Below are positions 33,836 to 46,709 of a stretch of DNA of 64,000 nt, piece by piece (positions within the stretch are counted from its first letter, which is position 1; every line of letters starts with the position of its first letter). The stretch spans positions 2,992,501-3,056,500 of the forward strand of contig JAYKKI010000064.1 of the NCBI GenBank assembly GCA_039881145.1. Reading direction: 5' to 3'. The DNA is from Druceiella hillmani (lineage: Eukaryota; Arthropoda; Insecta; Lepidoptera; Hepialidae). Under the pieces are notes generated by a model. It saw nothing but the letters and a program-made list of their open reading frames with translations, was not told the DNA's origin and searched no databases. Position numbers and translations under genes: made by a program.

Positions 33836-34498
33836 AGCTGCACGTAAAGAAGTTTTAACTTCAAACAATATGTGTCCTGATAGCCTCGGAGACGACTATT
33901 GTCGTTCATGTTAATATTATAAGTAAAGTTAAACCTTAGGACACATTATATGCTTACTGTAATGATATACTATGTGAGGAAATATTGTATCGGAACACAA
34001 GCATAGTGGTTAAGATATTCGTGATAAACATATTATCTTCCAAAAAAAAAGTAATTAATTATTAGCTTTTAAGAAAATTTTTTAATTGTAATTAAAATAA
34101 GTAATTTGAAATGCATCTAAAATGTGCCGAAAAAGTATTTAATTGTAATTTATTCTTAACTTTTTAGCTGTTAAATTGGAGAGATAGTTTTTTTACAGAA
34201 TAATATGATAAATGACTCGCTAGTCTTTCGCCTCCCGTTTGGACTGGTAAAAGTCAACGTCTATCGATTCTTCCGGATGTTGACACCATTCGATATGGAA
34301 CAATAAGTGGATGGTACTAACAAATACTTTCGGAATTAAGACCAGACGTGTCGAGTAGATATTTGTATATACTTATGATTACTTATCGAAACTAATTTTG
34401 TTACAGTATCCTTCTGTGTTTTGTTTAATGTAAAGTTTAAACTAGTAAAATGGGTACTTTTATATAGAATTTCAACTAACCTTATTAATATAATAATA
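33836..34498. other. No gene seen
   Basis: AT-rich DNA. ATATGTGTCCT (33870) and its near reverse complement AGGACACATTAT (33938) flank about 60 bp, a weak inverted repeat. No other feature. Confidence 0.5.
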
Positions 34499-34663
34499 TT
34501 GGGTTGGCTAAAAACTAAAGGGTGTTTTTTCTAAAATTATCTAGAAAATATGGAAAGTTCTAGAAGCTTCCATGATTCTAGAAGTTTCTATATATAAAGA
34601 GCGCGGCATGTTCTCACTGATTCAGCAGTAATTAAGATGCTGCACTGTTAATACGCACCAAAT

Positions 34664-34921
34664 ATGAACCACATTAAGATGCATTTGAGACATCGTTTAC
34701 TCTACGAGTACAAATCTTGCCATTCTGCTGCCGAAGCTACGCGTAACATATGCCAACACGTAGCTCCTGAAGCAATATCTGAAGTTATTGCAAAATGATG
34801 GTACCAGCGGTTTTGTAGCGGCGATTATTCCTTGAGTGATCAAATATTTTCTGGTCGACTTGTGAAGTGGGATAGCGACAGGTTAAAATTATTAATTGAA
34901 GAAGATAGTTGGCACACATAG
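34664..34921 (+). pseudogene. Mariner transposase N-terminal relic
   Basis: Translation from the ATG gives an N-terminal helix-turn-helix region: HLRHRLLYEYKSCHSAAEAT, then one stop codon, WYQRFCSGDYSLSDQIFSGR and LIEEDSWHT before a terminal stop. These match the conserved mariner pattern (HxRHxLLYEF...A..A.RNI, W...F..GDFSLED..R.GRP, L..L.EEDP). The internal stop replaces the codon before the conserved W. Confidence 0.88.
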
Positions 34922-35059
34922 TTCCCACAAAACTAGAGAATAATTTACACCGCTTGAGAAAAAGCTTAAATTGGCCCCGATCAGACATAGCCGTAGCTCG
35001 TTCTTCATGTAGCCAAACAGAACCACCTTAAAGTTTTGGATCTTGATCGGACACAGATC

Positions 35060-35309
35060 TCTCATCCGCCATATCCTCCAAACCTTGCACCCATTAATTA
35101 TTGTTTCTTTAAATCGCTCAGTAATACCTTACGTTAAAAAAATTGACGTTGAAGACCACCTACGACAGTTCATAGGCCAATTTTTTCGTTCCGAGCCACC
35201 TGAATTTTATGCAGATGCTATCCACTATCTACCAGTGCGTTGGAGACATGAGTACAAAACGATGGCGATTATTACATCGACGATTAATAATTTTAAATTG
35301 GAAATATAA
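35060..35309 (+). pseudogene. Mariner transposase C-terminal relic
   Basis: One frame gives SHPPYPPNLAPINYCFFKSL (family: HPPYSPDLAPxDYHLFxSL; the catalytic Asp is replaced by Asn in NLAP). After a frameshift near 35125 another frame gives VEDHLRQFIGQFFRSEPPEF and YLPVRWRHE, the usual C-terminal end. The segment joining this to the N-terminal relic is deleted. Confidence 0.88.
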
Positions 35310-35427
35310 TAAAAAATTATAAGATTAATGACAGCTCTTTACTTATTAGCCAACCCTATAAAATATAGAAAGAAAGAAGTAGTTAGGTATTCCGATATAA
35401 TTCGGTTCTAGATAGAGGTATAGCAAG

Positions 35428-35900
35428 AAATGTTAATACGCGAGCGCAGTTAGTTATCAAGTAAGAATGGCGGTAGTAATACGCGAGATGTTAATACGTA
35501 AGAAGTTAATACGTAGTTATCAAGTAAGAAGGGCGATAGTAATACGCGATGTTAATACGCGAGATGTTATTACGCGAGCGCAGTTAGTTATCAAGTAAGA
35601 AGGACGATAGTAATACGCGAGCGCAGTTAGTTATCAAGTAAGAAGGGCGATAGTAATACGCGATGTTAATACGCGAGCGCAGTTAGTTATCAAGTAAGAA
35701 GGGTGATAGTAATACGCGAGATGTTAATACGTAAGAAGTTAATACGTAGTTATCAAGTAAGAAGGGCGATAGTAATACGCGATGTTAATACGCGAGATGT
35801 TATTACGCGAGCGCAGTTAGTTATCAAGTAAGAAGGGCGATAGTAATACGCGATGTTAATACGCGAGCGCAGTTAGTTATCAAGTAAGAAGGGCGGTAGT
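35428..35900. repeat. Complex tandem array built from TATCAAGTAAGAAGGGCG and TAATACGCGA modules
   Basis: The modules GTTATCAAGTAAGAAGGGCG, ATAGTAATACGCGA, TGTTAATACGCGAG and CGCAGTTA recur in changing combinations. A long block covering about 35505-35670 is repeated nearly exactly at about 35750-35890, giving higher-order structure. CGCGA is dense here compared with neighbouring DNA. Confidence 0.88.
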
Positions 35901-36169
35901 CTTCAATAAATTATGTTGGTATTAAAATTTTTCCATTAAACAATAATATCCCCATTATAAAAAATAAAAAAAAGAAAATAAACAAAAATTAGGGTTTATT
36001 TATTTTCCTATACGGGTAGCCCAGCAATCGATAGAAAATAGAAAAGTGACGTAAGGATATAGTCTAATGTACAACTATCGAAAGAACATTTTCCTTTGAC
36101 ACATTCAGTAATCGGGTTGTATTCAGTTTCATGTGGGTTTCAAACTATAGAGCGGATTCCTAACTAGAT

Positions 36170-38065
36170 TCGTATTAAATTGACGATCTGATCATAGTTT
36201 CTCGCTACGACTCTTTAAAATGAACCACAGAAATTTCGTTATTAAAATATTTACGTGTTGTACGGGACGCGACAAGATTTGGGGGGGGGGGGGGAGAGAG
36301 AAGTTGTAATTCGCGTAATAAACTTTCTTGTTTTCTCTATCTAACACCGCCAAAGTTAGGTGAATCGAATAATAACATCATGTAAACTTTTCAGAAATAG
36401 ATTACCACCAGTTTCGTCACGCTCAAGTTTTTGAATTGGTTTCGCATTCAATTGGCATGATCGGATCATAACTTTTGCGCTATGATTCTTTAAGATGAAG
36501 TATTGATGAGATTTCGAGATTTACATATTAAAGCATTGTACCGTATGCGGGGAGGTGAGGCGGAGAAGTTCTAATACTGGTAACAAACAATCATGCTTTC
36601 TCTATCTAACCATGTCAAAGTGATGCGAATGAAAAAATAACATCACGTAAATTGTTCAGAAATAAATTACTACCAGTTTCGTCACGCTTAAGTTTTTGAA
36701 CTGGCATCTCATTCAATTGGCACGATCCGATCGTATCTTTTACGTTATGTCTCTTTAAAACGAACTACCGACGAGATTTCGATATTCAACTATTAACGCG
36801 TTGTACGGGCTGCGGGGAGGAGAAGTTGCAATGCTCGTAACAAACGTTCGTGCTTTCTTTATTTAACAATGTCAGAGTTATGCGAATCGAATACTAACAT
36901 CATGTAAATTTTTCAGAAATAAATTACTACCACTTTTGTCACGCGTGAGTTTTTCAACTGGCTTCGCATTAAGTTGACACAATCGGACCATAGCTTTTAA
37001 GCTAATGCTTCTTTAAAACGAAATATTGACAGCTTTTACACTATGTTTCTTTATAACAATCTATTGACGAGATTTCGATATTCAAATATTAAGGCCTTGT
37101 ACGGGATGCAGGAAGATGAGGAGAGGTTGTAATGCTCGTAACAAAACATTAATTGTTTATCTGTCTAGCCGTGTGAAAATGACGCGAATCGAACAACAAC
37201 TTCATGTAATTTTTTCTCGAGTATTTGAACTGGCTTCGCCTTTAATTGGTACGATCGGATCATAGCTTTTACGCTATGTTTCTTTAAAACAAACTGACGA
37301 CGAGATTTCGATATTCAACTATTAACGCGTTGTATGGGATGCGGAGAGATGAGAAGATGATGATCCGTGTGAAAACGACGCGAATGGAACAACAACTACA
37401 TGTAGTTTTTTCTCGAGTATTTGAACTGGCTTCGCCTTTAATTGGTACGATCGGATCATAGATTTTACGCTATGTTTCTTTAAAACAAACTGACGACGAG
37501 ATTTCGATATTCAACTATTAACGCGTTGTATGGGATGCGGAGAGATGAGAAGATGATGATCCGTGTGAAAACGACGCGAATGGAACAACAACTACATGTA
37601 GTTTTTTCTCGAGTATTTGAACTGGCTTCGCCTTTAATTGGTACGATCGGATCATAGATTTTACGCTATGTTTCTTTAAAACAAACTGACGACGAGATTT
37701 CGATATTCAACTATTAAAGCGTTGGACGGGATGCGGGGAGATGAGAAGATGATGATCCGTGTGAAAACGACGCGAATCGAACAACAACTTCATGTAATTT
37801 TTTCTCGAGTATTTGATCTGGCTTCGCGTATAATTGGTACGATCGGATAATAGCTTTTACGATATGTTTCTTTAAAACAAACTGACGACGGAATTTTGAT
37901 GTTCAACTATTAACGCGTTGCGCAGGATGCTGAGAGATGAGAAGATCTATGTGAAAACGACGCGAATCGAACAACAACTTCATGTAATTTTTTCTCGAGT
38001 ATTTGAACTGGCTTCGCGTTTAATTGGTACGATCCGATCATAGATTTTACGCTATAACTCTTTAA
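36170..38065. repeat. Satellite array with two unit lengths (about 265 and 190 bp)
   Basis: Nine units share GATCGGATCATAGCTTTTAC, GAGATTTCGATATTCAACTA and TTAACGCGTTGTA.GGGATGC. The first four intervals between GATCGGATCATAG landmarks are about 265-270 bp (starting near 36187, 36457, 36722, 36985, 37252). The later ones are about 190-200 bp (37448, 37639, 37841, 38031). The shorter units lack the TTTTCAGAAATAAATTACTA segment. The two units spanning 37370-37750 are almost identical. A run of about 14 G lies at 36281-36294. Confidence 0.9.
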
Positions 38066-38395
38066 AATGTAACTAAAGATTCGGATGAGAAGTGTATGTT
38101 ACATTTTTATTTTTGCTGAATGAGATTATATAAAAATTTCATAGGATTTCTATATTATGGGACTTGCGCGCTGAGGTAAGGTATTATGCACCTGCTTTTC
38201 GACATGATAAAGTGCGTTATTACTGGCTGGATTTTTCTGAGAAGCATGCACGAGCCATACCCGTTAAAATTTCTGTAATTAAGTAATAGTTGTGCCTATG
38301 CTTGGACTAGTATTTTATTTAAATCTGTCAATAAAAATGAAGGAGAATAATTATATTATTGCTTCATGATCAATTCCTTTCAGAAAAATTCTTCG

Positions 38396-38398
<3 letters not shown>

Positions 38399-38464
<66 letters not shown>
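38399..38464. repeat. (AT)n microsatellite, about 66 bp
   Basis: Pure AT alternation between the satellite block and the 91-bp array. Confidence 0.97.
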
Positions 38465-38468
<4 letters not shown>

Positions 38469-38586
38469 AGGCATTACAATCGGCTACGAGTGCTAGTTAT
38501 AAATGCAACAAATTCTTATAACGTATGAACAAATATCATAATCCAATTTACATTTTTGATTTATTTATTTTCACACAAATATAGTA

Positions 38587-39270
38587 ACGTTACAGTTAAC
38601 TCTTGTCAACAACGAAAAAAAACATCAAGTTTATGATAAACTGTAATTATAATAAATTTAATGACACTATAACAATAACGTTACAGTTAACTCTTGTCAA
38701 GAATGAAAAAAATCAAGTTTGTGATAAACTGTAATGATTAATAAATTTAATGACACTGGAACAGTAACGTTACATTTAACTCTTGTCAACAACGAAAAAA
38801 AACGTCAAGTTTATGATAAACTGTAATGATTAATAATTTTAATGACACTGTAACAGAACGTTACAGTTAACTCTTGTCAACAACGAAAAAAACATCAAGT
38901 TTATGACAAACTGTTACAGTGTCATTAAATTTATTAACCATTACAGTTTATCATAAACTTGATGTTTTTTCGTTGTTGACAAGAGTTCACTATAACGTTC
39001 TGTACGTTACAGTTAACTCTTGTCAACAACGAAAAAAACATCAAGTTTATGATAAACTGTAATGATTAATAAATTTAATGATACTGTAACAGTAACGTTA
39101 CAGTTAACTCTTGTCAAAAACGAAAAAAAATATCAAGTTTATGATAATCTGTAATGATTAATAATTTAATGACACTGTAACAGTAACGTTACAGTTAACT
39201 CTTGTCAAAAACGAAAAAAAACATCAAGTTTATGATAAACTGTAATGATTAATAATTTAATGACAATGTT
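38587..39270. repeat. 91-bp satellite array with one inverted monomer
   Basis: ACGTTACAGTTAACTCTTGT starts monomers at 38587, 38678, 38767 (one change), 38858, 39004, 39095 and 39186. Each continues CAAGTTTATGATAAACTGTA and AATTTAATGACACTGTAACA. Between about 38907 and 39000 one monomer is reversed, so the neighbouring monomer and this one form a long palindrome. No coding sequence. Confidence 0.93.
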
Positions 39271-41034
39271 ATAAACGACACATATAAGGAAATTTATGGT
39301 CACAGTATAACACAGCGATACTGTGTAGGGTAGGGGCCCTGGTTTAAGGTATTTAACCAGTAAGAGGATTAAAACTCACTCCATTCTCCCTTTGATGTTA
39401 ACTCACGTAACTTACCTTTGTGAGGGTAAATGAAACCAGAACATAAATAAGACGATCGATGAAAACGTTTACATTTCAGCTAAAGTCTACATATATTTGC
39501 ATTAGACAGAAACATTTAGCGAAGCACTGGATCCACTCTTCTTTAATCGTTTCTTCCGTGGTCCCTTGAATACCAATCACGCTTTCTTTGCGATGATATA
39601 ATGTACACTTCTGACCTATCTTCGTTTAAAAATCATATGTTTATCTCGCGGAACAGTTTAGAACATTAGCGTAGTGGAGAATAGTTCTATTGCGTGAAAA
39701 GTCTTCAAGAGTTATTGCACGAATATTTTCTTTAACCTGCAGAGGTTTAAGGAAATTTTCAACTTTTCCTTTTCCAAAACGTATATTTTGAAGTTTTGTC
39801 TCTATTTTTCAGGAGGATATGAAAATTGTAGAAAGCAAAAACGAACTGCGTGGTGGGTGACTTATTGATTCTACGTAGTGGGTGTTTAAAAGTAATTTGT
39901 TTATCAGACAGTATAACCTACATCATTAGCGTGGTGTAGAATAGTTCTATTTCGTGAAATGTTATCACCGGTCATTGCATGAACAATTCATTTACTGAGC
40001 GGATTTTAAATACTATATTTAAATTAGCCGCCAAAATTATGAAATTGCCACGTATCTACTTGCCAAAAACTGAAACAGAGTTCCATTTACGAAATTGCAA
40101 TATAGTTTTTAATAATGTAAGTATAAGTTGACAGTTTCGAGGATCTTAATGTCACCTAGGTCTTCATGATGCAGACATGTTCTTAATCCTTACATATATA
40201 ATTAAAGCCAGGCCGTCACATTCTACCTGTCAACCCTTCCTCATTTTATGTCCTATCTAGCAGGTCACATTTTGGCAGCCAAAAATAACAAGTTAGAGCA
40301 CAAATAAATTATTAGGTGATAATTTAATCACCAAATTACTTAGATTGTAAACAGGTAGGTATAACAAATTGCTCAGATGGGTAGGATATAAACTTAAAGA
40401 GGTATGGAAATTTTATTCACCGCTGCAATGTGAAAGATTAACATATGAGGCTAACTAAAGTGACTGGGTGATAAAGGAGATCGCCCAAATTGAACCTGGC
40501 GTTATAGAAGTAGAATATAATAAAAAGGCTGGTACTTTTAGAATATAAAATACCAAACAATTTAATAATTGGCAAATGGAAGCAAAAAATTATACGTCAT
40601 TTGTAACCCTTTTAGAATATAAAACACCAAACAATTCAATAATTGGCAATATGGAAGCAAAACATTATATACTATTTGTAACCGTAATATAAAATAAAAA
40701 ATCTATTTCCATAAACACGCATATGTTATATTTTTAATATAATAAAATGTATTAATAAGAAATAAAAATAACAATAAATCTACCAAAGTGCATAAGAAAT
40801 TTTTAGAAAGGTTTAAAAAAAAAAATATGGGTCGGTTTTTATAACGTGTAGCCATTGCCTAAATTAATTAAAAATAAACTGTTAACTAACATTGACATTT
40901 GTTCTGCGTTGTCAAAATAATGTCTATTTCGCTCTTTACTCATTTTACGTGGCTTTTTTCCATAGAGATATTACTTTGTAAGGACAGGCCCATAGCAATC
41001 GAAAAATGTCCCACTAGTAACGGTGCTATATGGC
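39271..41034. other. No gene; two local duplications
   Basis: Direct repeats at about 39660-39738 and 39907-40000 share CATTAGCGT.GTG.AGAATAG and TTATTGCACGAA-like blocks. A 90-bp unit with TTTAGAATATAAAA.ACCAAA and AATTGGCAA.ATGGAAGCAA is repeated twice at 40528-40695. Nothing else is recognisable. Confidence 0.6.
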
Positions 41035-41067
41035 GAAATTAGCAACGTATGACACGTTGCTAATTTC
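41035..41067. repeat. Hairpin with 14-bp arms
   Basis: GAAATTAGCAACGT is followed after 5 nt by its exact reverse complement. The surrounding DNA (41068-41919) has no recognisable gene. A GTCCATTTGTCTGTCACATC phrase near 41412 is reminiscent of repeat leaders elsewhere. Confidence 0.8.
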
Positions 41068-41919
41068 ATTTCAGTTGACATTTCGATTTTCGTAAGTACG
41101 TTTATCCAAAAAAATATACAATCCGTACGTAGTAAAAATATGTTAAAATTAAAGTTTGAGAATTAAAAAAAAAGTTGATGTATGTTACCTTCCGTTTATA
41201 ATCGTGTCTCATACATATTTTTTTATTATTTATTAAAGAGTTGTATACTCCGTAACTATACGAAATTCAACGTTGTGACCTTGTAAGGACGTGTTTTTAC
41301 ACTTAATATTTTTTTAAATATTCATTTTTCTTCGCTTTGATTTTTGAAAATCGACTGATGAATACGTTGCCGGAAAAACATGAAATCTTAGAAGCAAAAA
41401 GAATTAGTATTTGTCCATTTGTCTGTCACATCAATAACTCAAAAACTTCTTAACCGATAAACTTAAAACTGGAAATGTAAGTATAAAATATTTATAGATT
41501 TGAGTTATTTAGTGATTAAATATAGCTAACGCATACACTTTTTACAAAGCCTATACATGAAAGACACATGTGCTTACACATACGTTGTGTTTTTAATTAT
41601 TGAGAACAATGTTTACTATGTTGTAGGTTATTTAAATAAATTTCCAGTTTGTTAAGCATGAAAAGTGCAAAAAGGATTTCGTCGACTAAAGAAAAGAACA
41701 GTATCTCATGAGTAGAACATTTGCGTGTGTATGTGTGTGCGCACACGCCCGAAGAGCGTTAATATAATTAATTTTGGAAACCACTGCTTTACAAATTTTC
41801 TAAATAGTTAACCTTCCAAATAATAATTATATAATAAATTTATAACAGAGTGACCTCTGTACATGGAAAATATTTTAAAAAGGTAATTGATTCAGCGTTT
41901 ATAATGATAATAGAAGCTG

Positions 41920-42122
41920 GAAATTTTTTTTTACAATGTTTGTCGGTCTATCTGTTAATTTGTGCGTCAATCACGCAACATCCACTGGACGGATTTTGAT
42001 GAAATTTGGTATGGTAATAGTTAATATCCAAGAGCAACATTTGAGAGAGAGAGAGAGAGAGAGAATTCTAATAACTTTCCTCATTCCGAATTTCACGCGA
42101 ATGAAGTCGTAGGCACAGCTAG
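41920..42122 (+). mobile_element. Helitron-like 3' end of a common lepidopteran type
   Basis: The sequence runs through GTCGGTCTATCTGTTAATTT, TCCACTGGACGGATTTTGAT, GAAATTTGGTATGGTAATAG and ends CACGCGAATGAAGTCGTAGG followed by CACAGCTAG and host T. This matches by sight a very abundant moth and butterfly element whose 3' end reads ACGCGGACGAAGTCGCGGGC...CTAGT. A (GA)n run of about 18 bp sits at 42044-42063. The 5' end could not be defined. Confidence 0.65.
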
Positions 42123-43654
42123 TTTGAAATATTTGCAAACAAATCCACATAAACCATGTTTTCTCTCTAAAACCAATTTAAAATTATTGTGTCAAATATG
42201 TCAATAATTTTTAAAGCAGGGAAAAGCAATAAGAAAGGTTTTTTTTGTAAATGTAAATAAAACAGGAAAATTTAACGTAATTGAAGATAATTTAATAATA
42301 TTCGGTATACCTTTGAATTTTATTGTGACAAAGGCGTTGAAAATTCGCATTTTCCATACATATATCTTGCACATTTTCAATTTTGCACTAAAGTAATAAA
42401 CAAATATTTTCAACTAAAATAATATAAAATACGAGAACAGCGTAAATGATTATCGAAAACGTGCCATAGATATGTAGCTGTATAGACAGAGAGTATTATA
42501 ACATTATAATTTCTTTAAGACAAATTATATTTTTTTAAATTTTAACCTTTTCATCGGTGATGAAGTAAAAATCGGTTTTTGTATAATCGTCTTACCAACG
42601 CCGACTATTATAAGTACGCAACTTTCCGATACAGGCAATAAATTAAAACTGATTGGCACAGAATGAAGTTGATATAATTTAGGACTTTAATTTTGAACCA
42701 TTCCTGACATATCTATATAGTATAGTACCGTTGTATCTACCTGTCATAATTGCCTTTTGTTTTATAAAAATAACTTTGTTCGTTACTTTACATAAATTCC
42801 AAGCTATTTAAGCATTGTCACATCAATGTACATACTCACAAATTGAAAACACTTTTTCAATTAGTTAAAAAATAATAAAATAAGGCCACGACAACATTAC
42901 GTCTACGGTTGCATACAGTCAGTCATGTGACCGACGAAGTAGTTTCGTTTAATTGCAATAGATGGCGCGCATGAATTGATGTTGTAATTTTCGATTTAAT
43001 TTTTGTTCCTCTGGACGTATATTGATATTTAGATCAATGGCTACAAAACACTAGAATGCTTTAAAAAATATTAGTTATAAACATGTAGTACAAAAAACTA
43101 ATAAGTGAAATTTACTATAAAACGCATTTGCTGAACGCGGCATCATTAAAAAAATGGCCACTTTAATGCCATTATCTTGTATTAAATGATTCAAACTATT
43201 TTAAAGGTATCTCTGTCTTTTTGTCTTTATTATACACCGGGCTTGATCTGCCACGAGTACTTCTAATTAATTTTCTATTTTGATGGAAATATTTAAAGAA
43301 ACATTTTAATTTTTAAATAGATATCTAATCGTTAGTTGTTTATATATTTAAAGTCAATTGAAAGATAGCGTTTAAAGTTATTATGTTGACAGTTGACAGA
43401 AGTGATATAAGATAGGACTAGTTATTTTTTTTAATTACTTTATGGTCTTTTCTTCAAGTATATCCAACTGTTGCTGCTTATTCCGTGTGTTTAGTTTAGT
43501 TTATTTTATAAAAATCCAATTGGGAACGACGAAACAGGCCATAAAATTCCTACTTAAATTTATTAAGCTTTTTAATCACAAATACTACCATTACGAACTT
43601 TCTATAAAATATATACATACGGTATAGCTGCAGGCAGTCAATTTGCACGTTTTT
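42123..43654. other. No gene seen
   Basis: AT-rich DNA with chance frames (42201-42413 minus, 43442-43627 plus). AGATGGCGCGC at 42960 is a short GC patch. No feature could be supported. Confidence 0.5.
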
Positions 43655-43830
43655 AGGCCTCCGTAGTCAAATAGCGAAATTGGAACCCTTATAATTTTGT
43701 TCTGCCGTCTGTCCGACTGTCTGTCTGTCCGTTTGTTACAGCCATTTCGCTCGGAGACTATTAGCACTATATTTATGAAATTTACATAGTACGTGTCTTT
43801 TATGAACCGCTATACAATAAAATAGTGGAA
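43655..43830 (+). repeat. Dispersed lepidopteran-type repeat, copy H
   Basis: GGCCTCCGTAGTCAAATAGC, GGAACCCTTATAATTTTGTT, then GTCTGTCCGACTGTCTGTCT and CATTTCGCTCGGAGAC repeat the opening blocks of copy B (CCGTACC..AAA.., GGAACCGTTATAG, TCTGTC runs, TTTTCTC.GAAAC). Confidence 0.55.
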
Positions 43831-46661
43831 TTAGTAAAAAAAATTAGGGGTGACACTCCATAGATGTAACTAGGGATGAAAAAAAATCCAGTGCCTAAAG
43901 GCTTGTGGTATATTGGTATTTTTTTATTAAAGTCAAAACGTGCTTATAAACTCTTAAACAGTGTCTTAAAAATTTTAAAAATATTAAGGTGGTAAAATTT
44001 GGACTAACTTTCAAGAAAATAAGATAAGTACACTATATGTATGTAAAGCTACATAGTTTTTGAGCTATGGAATATTTTCCGCAGTAATAATTTTCCGCAG
44101 TGACAATTTTATTTTTCCCAGTGTCTTTGACCACCATACGAGGTATGTGAGTTACAGCTAACTTATCATTTTGCGTTTTAGTTTGTAAAACTATATCTAC
44201 TTCTAATGGTATATTGCAATTGTATGTGTTATACAATGTAAAAATACATACCCGAGATTTTCACTCTTCGGCGACGATATATGTAGGGCGAGACCCTAAG
44301 TCCAACCGAAAAGGAGTGATAGTAGGGCAAAGTTATGACTAGGTCACTGACAAAATTTTACGTTAATAAAAATCGCCTATTTTTAGTGATGTACACACTT
44401 TTTTAAAATTTATGAAAATCACTACTCTGAGTCGATCTTTTGGGTACCACGATTGCAAATTAAGTGTGATTCTTAATTTTTTTGTAGTAAAATATATTTG
44501 AGTAATAGGGTTTTTGAGTTAATTGAGGCATTTTATTACAACTAATACGTTTTTCTAAAAAAAAAAATAAGTCAGGAATGTGCTTTTCAGGATTTTGTAA
44601 CTTTCACCGCACAGTCAACATTGTGTCCACTAAAAATGTACTATTCAGAACTGCCAAATAATTTAAAAAATTGGCACATTTGATGCAAAAATTATAGTGA
44701 TAAAATTACACTGCCTTTAGCTATAAAATAAGATCTTCACACTTATCCACAGAAGACACCCAATATAAGGTAATTATAAACTAATAAAAAACTCCTGAAA
44801 ACAATACAACTAACTTAGGGTAAAGAAAATTTTTAATTTTTTTTTAAAAAATGAAGTTTTTATTTTTCTAACTATTCAAACTGCCTGCAATAGGCTATTT
44901 GACAACATCGAAAGTATTCTACAATTTGGGGGTCACCCTATTAGATTATAACGTAAATAAGCGTATTGCTTTTAATTTTCTGAAAAATAAGTTTATATTT
45001 TATAAAAAAAAGAAAACGTAAAGAAATCACAATATTTTTTTGAATTGTATGAAATTTTTTAAATTAATTTTTTATAATAAATAATCGTCTGCTGCAGAAT
45101 TTTTTTAAACATATCGTTTTTAATGTATATTCTTTCATATCATATCAAAAATTTAAATTTAGATAAATACTAACTAACAATTGTCAAAATATCATTGGTA
45201 CTAAAACGCGTTCATACCAAAATTTCATATTCTTATTCTTTCGGTTTATAGGCATTGATATTGATAATAATGTTTAAAACACAAATATTACTTACATCGA
45301 AATGATCTTTACATATAAAAACATTTGAGTGAGCTACAATGCTGTTTGGATCTACAATGCTGATGGATAGCCCAAAGCTAATTGCAGCCACTTTTTTCGT
45401 CTTTTAGGATTCGTCGGCACTGAAACGAACACTTTGTGTGGAATTTTTATGGACGTATTTGTAAACTGTGGCACTGCACACCATTTTAATATGAAAATAA
45501 ATAATAATCTCCTTCAGCGGAAATACTCTTTGTTTACATTGTGTGTGACGTCACGCTAGCCGCCATTACAGAAGTTGCGTTTTTAGCGCGAGTTCAAAAA
45601 TTCAAACTTTAAAAGTGATTTATGTAAAAAATACGGCATATATCCTGGAAATATAAATGTAGTGTGTTATAATGCAAGATAGAACAATTTAAATAGCCTT
45701 TTGGATTTAATGCACGTGAAATATCAAACCAATAAAACTAATTTAAGGTTAGAAACAATATTAATTAATGGTTAAAAGTATTAAAAAATTTAACAAAAGT
45801 TGTCACCTTTCATTATTATATTTTTTTAAATGTAATTTTAAAGAGCAACAGCTTTTTAGCAGTAAGATTTCAAGTTGTTTGCTAGTGCTGTGTAGTACAT
45901 TTTTTTCAGCATAAACAGTGATATTTTAGTAACGAAAATCACAAAATCCTAAAAAGTGCAATTTTGAATTTTTTTTTGAGAGGACGTCCTATCATTTCGG
46001 TTGATCCATAACTTACGGTATTCCTGTATATATATAAACTGTGATGTTCTTTTCAATTTTATATAGTCATCATTACATCGTCTTTAAGCGTAATGTACTT
46101 TAGGGGAAACGTAAGGAAACGTTTGTTTCTACGCAATGGTAATACTGTTCCGAACGGTATTAGTTAATTGGTAGTACATTTTGTTATTAATGACGTTGTA
46201 TTTTAAACGTCATTATTTGTTACATTCTTTTTATCATTAGTACGTATTATATTATTAATTAGCCGAGTTGTCTATTACGTCAAAGAGTTTCGTTTTTTCG
46301 CTGGTTTTGGGGTCATTAAAAGTAAAAGTCGTTACGCAGGCAAAACCGCGCTTAATGAAATTAATTAGTTAATGGTCACATCGGTGATTTTTAAATTCTA
46401 TCAAATTCACATAAAAACAGTGCAATTAATTTCGCCATTAATATTATTATAATTGGTGTGCTGACGTTTGTGATATAAATTTTATTTACGCAACGTTTAT
46501 TGTCGTTATGATACGGAATCGAGCATGTCGATTGAAAAGGTCGTAAAATGGTTTTATCTATACAATTGCATACAAATGTAAGTTGCTTGTATATAGACCC
46601 CAATATTAGGCCAACAACTTGAAATTGGACGAGAATTTTGAAGATATTGAAGTTATTGCAT
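43831..46661. other. Unannotated AT-rich DNA
   Basis: No gene is supported. A GC-richer patch at 45540-45600 (GTGTGACGTCACGCTAGCCG) has a CRE-like TGACGTCA palindrome, but no transcript evidence is possible from sequence. Frames at 44033-44236 and 46391-46603 are unremarkable. Confidence 0.45.
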
Positions 46662-46709
46662 GAAATTTGCTGACAGTTTTGATTCCCAGGATACTGTCAG
46701 CAAAATTTC
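46662..46709. repeat. Hairpin with about 16-bp arms
   Basis: GAAATTTGCTGACAGT is mirrored by ACTGTCAGCAAAATTTC. It lies at the 3' edge of a 96-codon minus frame (46653-46943) whose product I do not recognise. That frame has balanced composition and could be a relic, but nothing identifies it. Confidence 0.7.

Larger units (their letters stand above)
34499..35358 (+). mobile_element. Internally deleted mariner transposon (mellifera-like)
   Basis: The ends are TTGGGTTGGCTAAAAACTAA on the left and, on the complementary strand of the right end, TAGGGTTGGCTAATAAGTAA, flanked by TA on both sides (34497-34498, 35359-35360). The copy is 860 bp against about 1.3 kb for a complete mariner. It keeps the start and the end of the transposase but lacks most of the catalytic D,D34D core, and both remaining parts carry stops or frameshifts. 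It cannot encode an active enzyme. Confidence 0.92.

Noticed and set aside
36281..36294. G-quadruplex at the poly-G run
   Set aside because: A single run of about 14 G in one satellite unit, absent from the others; more likely slippage or a sequencing-prone homopolymer.
45540..45600. CRE site (TGACGTCA) marking a promoter
   Set aside because: A single 8-bp match in isolation is not evidence of a promoter and no gene follows.
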